Positions 36,136-47,971 of a DNA stretch of 64,000 nt are shown piece after piece. Under the pieces are notes generated by a model, which made no database searches, had not been told where the DNA came from, and worked only from the letters and a program-made list of their open reading frames with translations. Location of the stretch: NCBI GenBank assembly GCA_000733355.1, contig JNVV01000001.1, positions 3,382,278-3,446,277 of the forward strand, given 5' to 3'. Each line of letters starts with the position of its first letter. Position 1 is the stretch's first letter. The translations under genes were made by a program, and so were the position numbers. Origin of the DNA: Falciphora oryzae (taxonomy: Eukaryota; Ascomycota; Sordariomycetes; Magnaporthales; Magnaporthaceae).

Positions 36136-37883
36136 ATGGATGAATACAGCCCCGGCATCCTCATCCACACCGAGGAGCCCGGCACTCCGGGCGCCGCAGG
36201 GAGCGATGACCGCAGCTACCGGGCCTCCGAGGCCGGCGACGGAGCCAGCGCCAGCTCCGATAAGAAGCGGAGGAGCCTGCGCGGCCTGCTGAAGGGCGGG
36301 GCCAACATGCAGGACAAGCTCCTGGAGAAGTGTGCAACCCACATGGACCCTGCCCTCCCGCGTGGAACCAGACAGCTAACACGAGCCGCCGCAAACCCAG
36401 GCTGCTACAGCAGGTCATCCCGGCCGAGTTTGACGCGCCGGGCGGCAACGGGGCGCACGGCGTCACCAGCGCCGACGTGTCCGACGACAGCTACCTGGAG
36501 TCGCGGCCGGGCTTCAACATCACGACCATGTCGTACAACTTCCGCCGCTTCAACGCCCGCATCGGCGTCGTCTTCAAGTTCCAGGCCCGCGCCTCCCGCC
36601 TGCTGTCGTGGCGCCGCCCGACCCACACCCTCTCGTTCCTGGCCGTGTACACGCTCATCTGCCTGGACCCCCACCTGCTGGCCGTGCTGCCCCCGGCCAT
36701 CCTGCTCGTCGCCGTGCTGATCCCGGGCTTCGTCGCCCGCCACCCGGAGCCACCCTCGGGGTCCTCCGCCCCGGGCACCGCCGTCGGCCCGGGAACCGCC
36801 ACGACGGCGGGGAGCGGCCCCGGCGCCGCCAATCCGGACGAGTCGGCCCACACGCGCAGCTACTACTCGCACGCGCAGCACGCCGCCTACTCGCCCCGGG
36901 GCCCGCCGGTGGCCCCCGCGCGGACCGTCAAGCCCGTCAAGGAGCTGAGCCGCGACTTCTTCCGCAACATGCGCGACCTGCAGAACTGCATGGACGACTT
37001 CGTGGTGGTGCACGACGCCGTCGTCGACAGCGTCGTGCCCGCCACCAACTTCAGCGACGAGGCCCGGTCGTCGGCCCTCTTCATCGCCTGCTTCTTCGCC
37101 GCCGGCGCCATGTCCATCGCCGCCCACCTGCTCCCGTGGCGCCTGCTCCTGCTCGTCTCGGGCTGGGCCGCCGCCGCCTCGGGCCATCCGACCCTGGCCC
37201 GCCGCGCCGCCGCGCTCTACGGGAGCGTCGGCGGCCTCGTCGTCTCCTCGCCTGGCGGCAGCGGTATCGGCCACGACGGCGGAGAAGAAGCCCCGCACGC
37301 CCGGGCCGCGGCGCTGCTGGACCGCTGGGTCGAGGCCGACATCATCCTGGACCAGGCGCCCGAGACGCGCGAGGTCGAGATCTTTGAGCTGCAGCGCCGC
37401 AGCGCCGCCGAGGCCGACGAGTGGGAGCCCTGGACCTTCAGCCCGACCCCCTACGACCCCATGTCGCCCGCGCGCCTGGCCGGCGGCAGCCCGCCCGGCG
37501 GCACGCGCTACTTCGAGGACGTGCTGGCGCCCGACGGCTGGGAGTGGAGCGAGAAGAAGTGGGCGCTCGACCTCTGGAGCAGGGAGTGGGTCGAGGAGCG
37601 CATCATCACGGGCGTCGAGGTCGAGACCGAGGGCGAGCGCTGGGTCTACGACATGTACAACGAGCACGAGGGCGCCACGGGCGTCGTCGAGCAGCCGGCG
37701 CCCGCGGCCGCCAAGAGCAAGGCGCCTGCCGGCGGCGGCGGCGGCGGCGGCGGCGGCTCCGCGTCACAGCACCCGAACGTCAGCTGGGAGGAGGGCTTCG
37801 AGGGCGTGGGCAGGCGCGGCGAGTGGAGGCGGCGGCGGTGGGTTCGGCTGGTCAAGCGGACCAAGGTCGGCACCACCACTTAG
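36136..37883 (+). CDS. Peroxisomal membrane protein of the PEX24/PEX28/PEX29 family (dysferlin-domain)
   Basis: Two exons, 36136-36329 and 36401-37883; the 71 bp intron has donor GTGTGC, branch point CTAAC and CAG acceptor, with splicing giving LLEK|LLQQVIPAEF. The product is 558 residues. Two hydrophobic regions (about 141-177 and 288-325) form membrane segments, probably hairpins. The C-terminal half has the tryptophan-rich dysferlin-type (DysF) signature: EWEPW, DGWEWSEKKWALDLWSREWV and VSWEEGFEG..RRRRWVRLVKR. Family members sit in peroxisomal or ER membranes and set peroxisome number and size. A run of nine glycines encoded by GGC/GGN repeats separates the two DysF parts. The donor is not the usual GTRAGT, but any other choice breaks the frame. 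Coding sequence is extremely GC-rich at third positions, creating long antisense open frames. It is convergent with the GGPP synthase gene. Confidence 0.82.
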
Positions 37884-38799
37884 GTAATTGGGACATATTT
37901 TGGCAGCCAAGGCCGGCGTTGCCTACTGTCACGGTCAAACAAGCGTTCAGACTCGAATTGATAAATGCAGTGTATGCCCGACCCCCCATATCTCTGACCA
38001 ACGAGGATCCGCAGTGCGGCCGACTTAAACCTGACCCATGGTGGGACATCCACATAGGAACTCCGATTTGCGTTTCTGTAGCACAACAGGTCTCGTATAG
38101 GCTCGGTCTCACAGAGAGGTGTCGGTGTAAACTACCCTTCCACAGACTGGCTGCAGGAAACCCTACTCGTCTCTTTTCTGCCTATGTGTCGTCTATCGCC
38201 CTCGTGCCTGTTCCCCTTTCTCGTATCAACCGGTTTAGTTGGTTTCTGATCACTGCATTGTCGAGCCCCCGTATTTTGCACCGGCGTCCTCACCGAAACC
38301 TGCAACCCAATTCAATTTTGAACGTATAGCAAAGGGTATCGTGTTTGCGTTGGAGTATCTCTCTCGAGTGTTTCTCGGTTTCTCGTCCCATGATTCAACT
38401 GGAAATCTCAGTGCCGGCGTTAGAACAAAAACAAACACAAGGAAGAAACAAGACCAGATTGTCCCCAAGGTTCCCAAAATCCATAGTAGTATGTCGTCGC
38501 AAATGTCATCCAATGACAACGCGCCGCACCATATATGCATTCCCGCTATAAAAGTGACACACGCCGGCCCGGCAGCGAGGGCAAGGCCATAAACAGGTAT
38601 AAAGAAAGAGCGGAATGGGTGGGAAATCTCCAGTCAACACCCCGCGGTCATAATCCATATCATGCTAGTTGCGCTCCGTGAGCGAGGTATCTTCCATGCC
38701 AAATAAAACTCCTCTTTTCAGCTCCACCGTGCCATTTCATTTTACTTTCACCTGTGGGCATCATGACCAAAATATGGCGCCCCCGCCCCCTGATGGGCT
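37884..38799. other. Convergent 3' spacer, PEX24-like and GGPP synthase
   Basis: This 916 bp stretch holds the two 3' UTRs. It is markedly less GC-rich than the flanking coding sequence. No additional gene is recognised. Confidence 0.6.
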
Positions 38800-40083
38800 T
38801 TATGATGACGCAACTATCATTTTGTCAAGAAGCTTGTGGATCCCTCCGCTCTTCCCCCTGCCGCCGTCAATCTCGTCCGTCATCTTGCGGGCGCGCTCGA
38901 TGAGCACGGCGAGGACCTTTCTCGTGTAGTCGAAGCTGCCCGTGTTCTCCATGTACGAGACGGCGTAGCGCTTCAGGTCCTCGTTTGTCGTCTTTTGCTT
39001 GAGGATGTTGAGGAGCTGCAGGTCGGCCGGGTCGGTGCGGATGCTGTGGATGACGGGGAAGGAGAACTTGCCCTCGGTCAGGTCCTCGCACATGCCCTTG
39101 TTCTCGCTGTACTCCTTGGAGAAGAGGTTGAGGTAGTCGTCGCGGATCTGGAAGATGAGCCCGACGATGTTGACGAGCGGCACGCACTCGATCTGGGAGC
39201 GCGACTCGGCCTGCATCAGCTTGATGCCCAGGCGGAAGAGCCCGCCCGTCTTGTTGCCCACCATCTCGAGGTAGTCGTCCTCGGTGGGGCAGGTGAGGGT
39301 GTCGCGCCAGAAGAGGTCCATGCCCTGGCCGCGGTGCAGGTTGAGCAGCTCGTCGGCAAATATGGTGAGCGTGTTTGGGTTGTGGAGCCTCTGCAGCTCC
39401 TGCAGGGCGCAAAAGTAGATGTAGTTGGCGCTGTTGATGGTCTGGGGGACGCCGAAGATGCTGTGGGCGACGGGCAGGCCGCGGCGCAGTGACGAGTTGT
39501 CCTCGACGTCGTCGATCAGCAGCGAGGCCGTGTGCAGCATGCCGACGACCTTGGTTATGACCTCGAGGCTCTCGGGCGGCACCTCGAGCCAGGCATTGAA
39601 GGCGGTGATGACCTGGGTGCGGAAGTCCTTGCCCGGGTGGCCGTAGAGGTAGTCAAAGGGCCCGCTTATTATCTTCTCCTTGTGGTCGGACCAGGTCCTC
39701 TTGGTGGTGGTGAAGTTGAAGTCCTCGTGGGCGTAGCGGCTCGCGTCGAAGCTGGCCGGCGCGGGCGGCTGCATGCTTGCCGAGGCCTGCGAGCCCCTGC
39801 CGGCCGAGGCCTTGCGCGGGTTGACCCTCGGATGGTGTCCGTTGGTGGTTGCGGGGGCGTGGGCGGGGGCAGCGGCGGCGGCGCCAGCCATCCCGTTCGT
39901 GTTGGCAGCGTGTGCGTGCGGCGGCGGCGGCGGCGGGCTCTTGGCGATCCAGTCGGCTTCGGGCAGCGGTCGGAGAACGGGCTTCGAGGGGGCGTGGGTG
40001 ATGGGGTAGACGCCGGTCGAGGATGTTCTCGGAGGTATGGCGTTCGGAGACTGGAGGATATTGGACGCGAGCATGGTCGTCAT
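38800..40083 (-). CDS. al-3: Geranylgeranyl diphosphate synthase
   Basis: An uninterrupted frame of 427 residues, almost exactly the length of Neurospora crassa AL-3. It condenses isopentenyl diphosphate with allylic diphosphates to C20 GGPP, used for protein prenylation, carotenoids and other diterpenoids. The first aspartate-rich motif DDVED is at 191-195, followed by SSLRRG, and the second, DDYLN, is at 315-319 after FQIR. The conserved KTGGLFRLG and [10 protein letters not shown] elements are present. The first 115 residues are low-complexity (P, A, H, S runs), an extension common in filamentous-fungal GGPP synthases. No terpene cyclase or P450 is adjacent, so the primary-metabolism copy is more likely than a secondary-cluster paralogue; that is an inference. 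The ATG at 40083 is the first in the frame; a second lies three codons on. Confidence 0.95.
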   Translation of the reverse strand: MTTMLASNILQSPNAIPPRTSSTGVYPITHAPSKPVLRPLPEADWIAKSPPPPPPHAHAANTNGMAGAAAAAPAHAPATTNGHHPRVNPRKASAGRGSQASASMQPPAPASFDASRYAHEDFNFTTTKRTWSDHKEKIISGPFDYLYGHPGKDFRTQVITAFNAWLEVPPESLEVITKVVGMLHTASLLIDDVEDNSSLRRGLPVAHSIFGVPQTINSANYIYFCALQELQRLHNPNTLTIFADELLNLHRGQGMDLFWRDTLTCPTEDDYLEMVGNKTGGLFRLGIKLMQAESRSQIECVPLVNIVGLIFQIRDDYLNLFSKEYSENKGMCEDLTEGKFSFPVIHSIRTDPADLQLLNILKQKTTNEDLKRYAVSYMENTGSFDYTRKVLAVLIERARKMTDEIDGGRGKSGGIHKLLDKMIVASS

Positions 40084-43000
40084 CCAGCAGGTGCGGGTTG
40101 TGGGGGCTTCAAGGGTGTTTGCAGTTGAGTGTGGATGAGGGAGCTGGTCGGGTCGGGCACCACCAGCGCCGCTTCGGTTTCAGGACCTTGTTTGCCTGTT
40201 TGGACCGGCCAGATATCAACAAACACGTCGGCGGGTAGGATCGAACCTTGGCGGGCAATGCGGTTAGGGGGGTAGGTTAGGACTCTGGGAGCAGCGACAG
40301 GCAGCGGCAAGTAGTAGCACAGGTGGCAGGTAGCACAGGCGTTTTTCTAGTCCTTCTCTGGCCGAGTCGTGCCAAATAAGTGTCAGCCAAGCAAGGGAGC
40401 TTCTGCGGCACGGAAAAAAACAAAGTGGAGCAGGTCGACGGGCCAGGCAGGATATCCGAAGCTAATGCTGCCTGTCCAGTGCGGCTTGCCGGCTCAAGTG
40501 CCTCGTCAAGTCGTCGCAGGATCTGGCCACGCGTGTTCTTCAGGCCCCTCCAAAACACCCAGTGTGACGTATGGATCACGAGGCTGCAGGGGGCAGCGAC
40601 AGAACCATCTGCGCCAACTCTCGATCCATTTCAGACCACCTGTAAGAAAGCCCTGTTGCGATGAGGAGGGTGGGCTGCCGGCGGGGCTTGACATGGTGTG
40701 GGGGGCTGGGAGGACAATCCCTGCCCGGTAAGCATCGGGTAGCCAATTCATCATCGTCGTGGTGCACCATCACATGCAAGGACCATACATCAAAGAATGG
40801 GGTTATTGAGGTTTTCTGCTCCCTTTTGCGCAGACGAGCGTTGTCCGCCTACTTGTACCATTTCTGTTGTCATTTCTACCTAGCTGCCCGCTTGCGACGT
40901 CCTTTGCCGTCTCGTGCAATTGCATCTGTACAAGAGAATCTGTGCACAATCATCTAAACTGGGCAGACAATCGCGGGATCCCTGCGTCTTTAGGGTTCAG
41001 GGGTTCCGACCACGCCGTCGGAAAGCCAGCAAATGGGTCTTCTCCGAGCGACAACCTACTCAAGCTCATTAGGCTGCTTACGTAAAAACGCTTCCCAGAC
41101 ATAATGTGACCCTACGGAGAGAGGATCAAGGGAGAAAGAAGGGAAAGAAAACAATGTAAGGAATAGTAAAGCCCTTGAACCAAAAACAGGTCAATCAAAA
41201 CAGAACGGTCTCGAATAAGAATAGCCTAATCTTTCCTGGCTTCCAAGGTTGCTTTTAAATGCTTCAGAAAAGTTCATTTGATGGGAATTTTGACAGGCAT
41301 ATCAGACACCACGCAGCCTACGCTCCACCTCGTGATGCCCTCATTTTGCGACTTCGTCAATACACTCACGGCCTCCTGCACGAAAAGGCATTCCGGCGTA
41401 GCGGGCGACACGATACTTACTTCTACGTAAACATCAAAACGTCCTGCCTCTTCTGCTTCAACGCCCTTTTGATCCGGTGCTGCTCTTACCTCTTACTTGA
41501 TTACTGCGTCCATTTTAAGGTCACGTAACGCCCTTGTCCGCCGCAGACAAAAGCTCTCGGTAGAAACCTCCTGGGAGGGCCTCTTGGAGGAAATAGGTTA
41601 ACAGATGTGTTAAATTTCCGATTACCACCCTGAACCGTCGCCTTGTCACCCACTGTGCTGGCACCTTCCGGGCTATGGGTGGCCAAGAGAAGTGCGAGAG
41701 GCACAAACCAGCAAAAAACGGCAACTCTATTCTTCCCAGGGCTAGAGAGAGGGAGGGAAATCCAGGTTAAAGTCTGGGAAAGCCGGCCACTGCGGCCCCG
41801 GAGGAACGAAGGGCTGGTGCAGGCGTCAAATTAGTGAGCGGCCAGGGTCTTATATGGACTAGACCTTGAGGCGTAGGCAAGGGCAAACGGTAGAGCTCTT
41901 CTATGTATATCCAGACAAATATAGCGTATCTTTCAAATGGTGCAAAACGCCTCCGTTCAAGACGGGGTGAGGAGGGAATGATAGTGGGCAGGGGCCCTCT
42001 ACTGGAGCGTGGGAGTCAAGGGTGTTGGGAGGGTGCGTTTCCTAGGTGCACACGCCTACAGGTGGTGGCCAGAAAACATCTGCCCGTCTGTTAATATCTC
42101 TCCTCGCGCCTTCCCGTAGTTGGCGGCCGCTGGCACCCAAGTCCTTATCATCTGAGCTGGTACGGTGTCTTCCAACAACCGGGGCACCGCGGATGGTGCA
42201 GTTGGATGCGATTGCACCACACACCATCCAAAAGAGATGAAATCTCCAAAGGTCCCCGGTTCGAGCCTGGGTGGAAACCCCTGTGCGGTCACCACAAAAG
42301 AACACAGTAAACCCTTACGAGAGTTTCGTAACCGAGCAGTGCTCGGTGAGCTTTTGCCACTGGTTCTTTTCTTTCCCTGCTGTTTTTCCCCCCCTTCCTG
42401 CTGTCTTTTCCGGAAAGCACCAGATATGGCTCGTCGTGATAAAGCGTCGACTGTATGCAGACGTTGATTGAGCTTACAATCCCCGCTCTCGTCGAGACAC
42501 GCGTGGACCGAAGTGTTGGAGGTGACAAACGTCGACATTGTCATAAGAAGCCTCCTGGAGATAGATTCATCAGACTTCCGCCTTGGGTCGACACGGTTGA
42601 TAATGGACCGGCTCGAACCAGCGGCTTCGTGGTGGTCCACACTCAATACACCTGCCCGTGGGATCCAAGCCCGAGGCTCCGAGAACTGGCAGGGGTGACA
42701 CTGCATGGAACGGGGCAGGTCTGCTCAAACAATTCAGGGGTCTTCAGGGCTAGACCAATGACAGACCGGGCTCGCGCTCGACTTCGGAGCATCATACAGA
42801 CCAGATGGGCTGCCAGATTATTTACGATAGCGAGAACTCCATCAAGGCCTTATGTCTAACGCACCACGTCCATGTTGTTGGGATAGCTACTGGAGCGGAC
42901 GCTCTCTCGCACTTCATTCAACCCAGGAGGAGGAGAAATGTTGCGTGTTGCTCCGAGATTGTCTATCAAGGCAATAGGGCAAAAGAAAGAGGCAAGTTCC

Positions 43001-43205
43001 TCCAACTACGTGCCAATGTCAATGTATCGGATGCAAAGAGAGGCACCTATGAGTATGCTTATCCCCTGCTTCCAACGTGGGTATCTAAATGCGTGCTGCC
43101 GTTGTCCTGCGCCGTTCCAAGCCCATCTCTTTTCCGGGTGATAAAGAGGGAAAAAGTCAAGTGATGAAAAAGAAGAGGGAAGACGCCAAAGCGAGGTGAA
43201 GTGGT
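40084..43205. other. Intergenic region upstream of GGPP synthase
   Basis: About 3.1 kb between the GGPP synthase start and the CsbD-like gene's stop. It contains the GGPP synthase promoter and the hairpin-rich tRNA-like element at 42191-42280. Open frames in it are short and unlike known proteins. Confidence 0.55.
42191..42280 (+). ncRNA. Hairpin-rich tRNA-like element (possible tRNA-derived SINE head or structured RNA)
   Basis: Three consecutive inverted repeats are visible. GGATGGTG (42191-42198) pairs with CACCATCC (42222-42229). GAGA (42234-42237) pairs with TCTC (42243-42246) around TGAAA. CCCGG (42255-42259) pairs with CTGGG (42267-42271) around the classic T-loop TTCGAGC. TGGTGCAGTTGG (42194-42205) matches a Pol III A box and GGTTCGAGCC a B box. 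AAAGGTCCCCGG..TGGAAAC resembles the 3' half of tRNA-Val. However, no matching 5' acceptor (GTTTCCA) precedes it and no normal anticodon arm folds, so it is not an intact tRNA gene. It could be a decayed tRNA or a SINE head. Confidence 0.35.
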
Positions 43206-43840
43206 TTACTGCTTGGCAGCAGCGTCAGCCTGCTTCTGGAGGTCGTGCTCGACGCCGCGCTGGGCCGTCTTGCCGTGGTCGTGCTGGGCCTCGTACTCGG
43301 CCTGCTTGGTCTTGTCGCCTGTCAGGCCGGCGACGGCGCCGCCTACGGTACCGGTGACGCGATCCGTGGCCCCCGAAATGAGATCACTCGCCTGGCCCTT
43401 GGCTTCCTGCTGCTGGCCCTCGAGGTTCTGCTCGCGACCCGACTGCTTGAGTTGCTAAAGGGAGGGCCGGGGGACAAAAAGTTAGATCAATGTCCACTAG
43501 TCATAACGAGACGGGAGCAGGTAGGCCGCCGAAGGCTTACCTCGGATCCGACAAGACCACCGAGGGCCTCTTTAGCCGACCCGACTGTCTGGTTCCACGA
43601 ACCGGCGGCACGGTCGGGATCGTCCTTGGCAATGCCGGCGGAGGTGGCTGTGAAACACGGCCCCTTTACGGTCGCCTTGGAGGCATCGTATTCGACCTGA
43701 GCCTTGTCCTGCTTGGCCTGGCCCTCGGCCTGGTCGCCAGTGTTACCGGTTAGGCTGCCGATAGTGGACTGAGCGAAGCCTGTCATAGAATCCACGGTGG
43801 ATTTGAGAGTAGAGCTGTTGTCGTTGGAGTTGGAAGACAT
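43206..43840 (-). CDS. CsbD-like / mismatched base pair and cruciform DNA recognition (Hmp1-type) protein
   Basis: Two exons, 43840-43541 and 43454-43206; the 86 bp intron (GTAAGC..TAG) keeps phase, and they give 182 residues. The protein is small, hydrophilic and Q-, A-, K- and G-rich, without membrane segments. It contains repeated CsbD-type motifs: IGSLTGNTGDQAEGQAKQDKAQ, then WNQTVGSAKEALGGLVGSE, then EAKGQASDLISGATDRVTG. It ends with a DKTKQAEYEAQHDHGKTAQRG segment. Fungal members are annotated after Ustilago Hmp1, which binds mismatched and cruciform DNA in vitro. Bacterial CsbD is a general-stress protein, so stress-induced abundance is plausible but not shown here. The start at 43840 (MSSNSNDNSS) is the first conserved methionine. 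Confidence 0.78.
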
Positions 43841-45036
43841 GTTGACTGATAGGTAGGTGTCTGGGCAAGATGTGCGAAGTTCTGAATGTTCGAGGATTTG
43901 GTTGTTGGTGGTTGATTTCCTGTGGTTGGTGTTGTGGTGTTGTGTCTGGAGAACGAAGATGGACGGACTGTGGAGAGAGGAAAGGCGTCTTTTATATCTG
44001 AGAGGGAGGAGTATTTCACTTTCGAGAGGCCCTTGGCACACTCCCGTGCCTACCTGCTTTGAGTGTTCCATCGCATCTTCCACATGTCAAACCACACGGT
44101 GTGCTCGATCGCGCCAGGCGCTCACAGCCCTGGCCGACTATGATGCGCATATGCCCATGCCCGATCTGGCTTTGACCAGCCAGTAGGGCCCGGCAGCTGA
44201 GCGAGCAGTTGCACAGTGATTGGCTTGTTGGCCGTGTTTGGCATCCATCATTCAGATTTCCATCTCGTCTTCCAGCAACTCGTGATGTCATTGATTATGA
44301 CGTCACTGCCGCAGCCTCCCAGCCCAAACGCACGCACACCTTTCAGCCGCGGCCTTGGTGCCGTCAAAAGCCCGCAAACAACCTGTAGGCCGGCGCCTCT
44401 ACGTATTTAGGCGCTAGCCAGATAACTCTAGCTGGCTCTCGGTGGTGCAGTCCAGTTCGTGTGAGGCAATTCACGACCACGTTTGCGAGACAAACTACGT
44501 AATTCCGCGACGAAGACCGAAATGTTCCACACCTTGGCAGGGCCTGACGACACATCGTTCAGTCCCTTCCCGTTGCTCAGCAGGACACCTGCTTCAAGTT
44601 GTGTGTTGCGTCGAGCCAGTAATGGCTCGGGACACAGGCAGGCGCGTGGCTAGCCGACTTACGGGCTAGACTACGTCTTCGAAAGCCCGGCCGTTGCACA
44701 TTCCGCTGCTACGCGTTGTGATTGAAACTTGCCATGGCATCGCCACGACATGTGCGTTATTGCAGTCACCACCTCCAGGCAACACGGGCTCCTTGAACCG
44801 ACACCGGAATGCCACCATTCGTCACGCCAAAGGATTTACGTGTTCGAATTGCTCGCTTGCCCAGGATATCCCGCAAACCATCCCGCACTCGTCCGACGAG
44901 GCGGTGTCATTCTGTACAGTTTTATACACGTGAAGAAAAAGGGTGCCCGACTCGCCAAGCTGGCAGCCCCTTTCATTCCACACAAATGAACGCTATACCA
45001 AAGCAGCCAGAACACACAAACCCCTGAGATCGTTCA
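43841..45036. other. Intergenic region between the CsbD-like gene and NFS1
   Basis: About 1.2 kb expected to carry the CsbD-like promoter and 5' UTR and the NFS1 3' UTR. Pyrimidine-rich and CAAC-rich sequence on the minus strand directly precedes the CsbD-like start. No gene is recognised. Confidence 0.6.
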
Positions 45037-46856
45037 TCAGTGCTGACTCCATTGGATTGTGTTGAGGTCAACTCCTTCCTGGACAAGCTCCCACAGAGGG
45101 CTGAGCTCCCTGAGAAACGAAACGCGCTCCTGGACCGCCTTGAGGACGTAATCGATCTCCCTCTCGGTGGTGAACCGCCCGATACCGAAACGAATGCTCG
45201 AGTGTGCGCTTTCGTCGCTGTTTCCAAGCGCGCGCAACACGTAGCTGGGCTCTAGCGAAGCTGAAGTGCAAGCGCTGCCCGACGACAGAGCAATGTCCTT
45301 GAGCGCCATCAGAAGCGACTCGCCCTCTACGTAGGCAAACGACACGTTGACGCAGCCGGGGTAGAAGTGGTTCGGGTCGCCGTTCTGGCTGGTGTGCTCC
45401 ATCGAGAGCAGACCCTTGAGTAACCTGTCGGACAGGAACTTGATCCGTCTCGAATCGTACTAAATCCGTGTAGCAACTGTTAGAAACGCCATGCCTGAAA
45501 GGGTGCAATCCAAGAATCGTAGACGGTGCCAACGATAATCGCGTAAATCAGTGTAGGTGCTGTATCTCAACACATTGTGCTTGTCACGGCATTCAGAAAG
45601 CCATGCATGTCTAAAAAAGCATATCATCATAACGCAAGGAGTAAGGGGGCGATGAAAACAAAGACAAGCGAATTCAAAACGTACCTCCATTTCACGCTTC
45701 GCAATGCGGCACGCCTCACCAAAGCCCACAACCAGGGGCGGGGCGAGAGTGCCGCTCCTCAAGCCACGCTCCTGGCCTCCGCCGCTGATTATAGGGTCTA
45801 ACCTGACCCTCGGCCTCCTCCGCACGTAGCAGGCGCCGATACCCTTGGGGCCGTAAATCTTGTGCGACGATATGGACATCAGATCGATGTTCATGGCGTT
45901 GACGTCTATTGGGATCTTGCCAACGGCCTGTGCGGCATCCGTGTGGAAAAAGACCTTCTTGGCCCGGCAAAGCTTGCCAATCTCCTCAATCGGCTGGATG
46001 ACACCGATTTCGTTGTTGACTGCCATGATGCTGACAAGAGCCGTCTCAGGCCGGATGGCGGCCTCAAGCTCCTTCATGTCGATCAGGCCGTTGTTCTGGA
46101 CGGGCAGGTACGTGACGTCGAAGCCCTCGTCCTGCAAGTGCCGGCAGCTGTCGAGCACACATTTGTGCTCCGTTTGCGTGGTGATTATGTGCTTCTTCTT
46201 TCCAGACCTGCCGAAGAACCTGGCCACGCCCTTGACACTCATGTTGTTGCTCTCGGTGGCCCCGCTGGTGAAGATAATCTCCTTGGGGTCTGCACCAATG
46301 AGCGAGGCGATGTGTGACCGGGCGTCCTCGACAGCCTTGTCAGTCTCCCAGCCGTAGGCATGCGTCCGCGAGTGCGGGTTGCCGTAGACGCCGACGAAAA
46401 AGGGCATCATGGCGTCCAGCACACGCGGGTCAACGGGCGTCGTCGCCTGCATATCGAGATATATAGGTCGCTGTCCTTCTTCCATGACAGCTGCGCCCTT
46501 GAGTATCTCTGTCGAGCAGCGGGTCAGCTTGTGCGCGATATTCAGCGGGGGGCATGCAAACTTCTGGGGCTCTTACCGGCCATCGGCGAGACGGTGACGC
46601 CATCGCCAGACTCCATAGCCAGCCCTGCCTTCTCGAAATCCTTCTTATCTAGCTGGATGGCCGTCTCTATCTTCGCCCCGGCGACCTGGGCGCTATCCCG
46701 CTTGGTCTCCGAGACATATGTCCTGGCCGGCACTGGCCGGAGCTGGGTGGCGACCTTAGACGCCCGCCTGGCAGCCTGCCTCGAGGCCGCGGGCGCCGAC
46801 TGCCTCCCAGCCAGGCGCGAGGCCTGCCTCAATGCCGACGATGCTAGCGTCGACAT
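45037..46856 (-). CDS. NFS1: Mitochondrial cysteine desulfurase Nfs1
   Basis: Three exons, 46856-46577, 46508-45685 and 45459-45037, in phase, giving 508 residues (yeast Nfs1 is 497). The N-terminus ([19 protein letters not shown]..) is rich in R, S and A and poor in acids, a typical mitochondrial presequence. This PLP enzyme removes sulfur from L-cysteine for Fe-S cluster assembly on Isu and for tRNA thiolation. Visible elements are [24 protein letters not shown], catalytic-region TEHK (H208), [10 protein letters not shown], the PLP lysine in SISSHK (K310) and the persulfide cysteine in [19 protein letters not shown] (C432). The first intron is 68 bp (GTAAGA..CAG). The second is 225 bp, unusually long for this window, with donor GTACGT and branch point CTAAC near its end. 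It is divergent from RVS167. Confidence 0.95.
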
Positions 46857-47971
46857 GGCTGTTTGGGGGATGGAGGGGGGATTGGAGGGGAATGAAAAGC
46901 TTGTGTTGGAGCGCCGACGAGCGCCTGCTTCGTGGATTGGAATTTTTGACGTTTCCCATTTTTTCGGGATGCAGCTTTGACCTGGCCGGTGAGTGGGGCT
47001 CTGCTCGGCTGAGAGCGTCGGCCGAGGCGGCGTTTTGCTAATTATTATTAATATTATTTCCTACGGGGCAGACTAGTCCCGCAAGGGCACTGGTTTCTTT
47101 GGAATTATATGCCGCATCGGGCTGGCGGCTCCTCGCATGGCTTACACCTCGGATTTACTGAGAGGCGCGCGTGCTTGATTGGCCACAAAGCCCGAGGATC
47201 CACTCACCTGGACCTCCGCCACCTTGGATCCATTGCTAGGACTGGGATTTTCCCGCCCTCTGCGAGGCATTGAGGAGGCGAGTTCGGCCGGCATTGTAAA
47301 GAGTGACGTTATGGTCCTCTCTGCTGGGCCTGAGGTCCCCGCCAAAGCACAGTCAGGAGGCGCCCTGGGTCAGAGGCTGTTTGCAGCAAGAAGAAGCGCA
47401 CACCTATCCGTCGCAACAGTCCGTTCGATGTTTGTCTGCGATGTCCATGTTGCTGGCACGACACATGCTTTCTTTGTGAACCAGGCTTCTGCATTCCTCC
47501 AACATCCCTGAAATCCGCCTGCCTAGCCGTGCCCGCACCGGCTTGCGCGTCTGTTCCGTGCTAAGTCTGGGATCAGCTCTGCCCAAGCTCCCCTGTCACG
47601 TCGCATCCCCTGCCGCTCCGCGTGGAAGATTCGAGGCACCCAGCTCGCCCACCAACCAAGCTCTCCTTCGTGCGCCGCCCTGGCAAATAATTCCCAAGCG
47701 CAGTCCGCATCAGCCGCAGCTCCTTCGTCATCGCCGCCAGGGGACGAGGTGGCAGCCACAAGACCAAGCGAGCTGGCGCGGGGGCTCAGCCACTGAAGGC
47801 GTCACCAGCGCTGGACATGACTTCCAACTCCACCAACAAAGAATCGGCTCACCCCTCTCGCAAAACCGCGTTCCCTGCCACTAGTTTTCTCACCAGCAAT
47901 TTCCTGAAGAACTGTCGCAACCTGCTCTGCGAGCGCACACCTACTGGCCTGCCCGGTAGACAGACGGCACG
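46857..47971. promoter_or_regulatory. Shared divergent promoter region, NFS1 and RVS167
   Basis: A 1.1 kb region between two divergent starts, expected to hold both promoters. An AT-rich patch (TAATTATTATTAATATTATTT, about 47039-47058) stands out from otherwise GC-rich sequence. No coding frame is convincing. Confidence 0.5.

Noticed and set aside
36405..37667. 420-codon open frame antisense to the PEX24-like gene
   Set aside because: An artefact of very high third-position GC; the residues are a G/R/D/A/V mixture without structure-like patterns.
38836..39492. 218-codon open frame antisense to GGPP synthase
   Set aside because: Shadow of the conserved prenyltransferase coding sequence.
40240..40265. 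GGTTCGATCC on the minus strand, a perfect Pol III B-box word
   Set aside because: The flanking bases do not pair into a T-stem and no A box or tRNA fold is present.
42455..42859. 134-codon plus-strand open frame downstream of the tRNA-like element
   Set aside because: No motif, no conserved-looking segment and overlapping frames of similar length on both strands.
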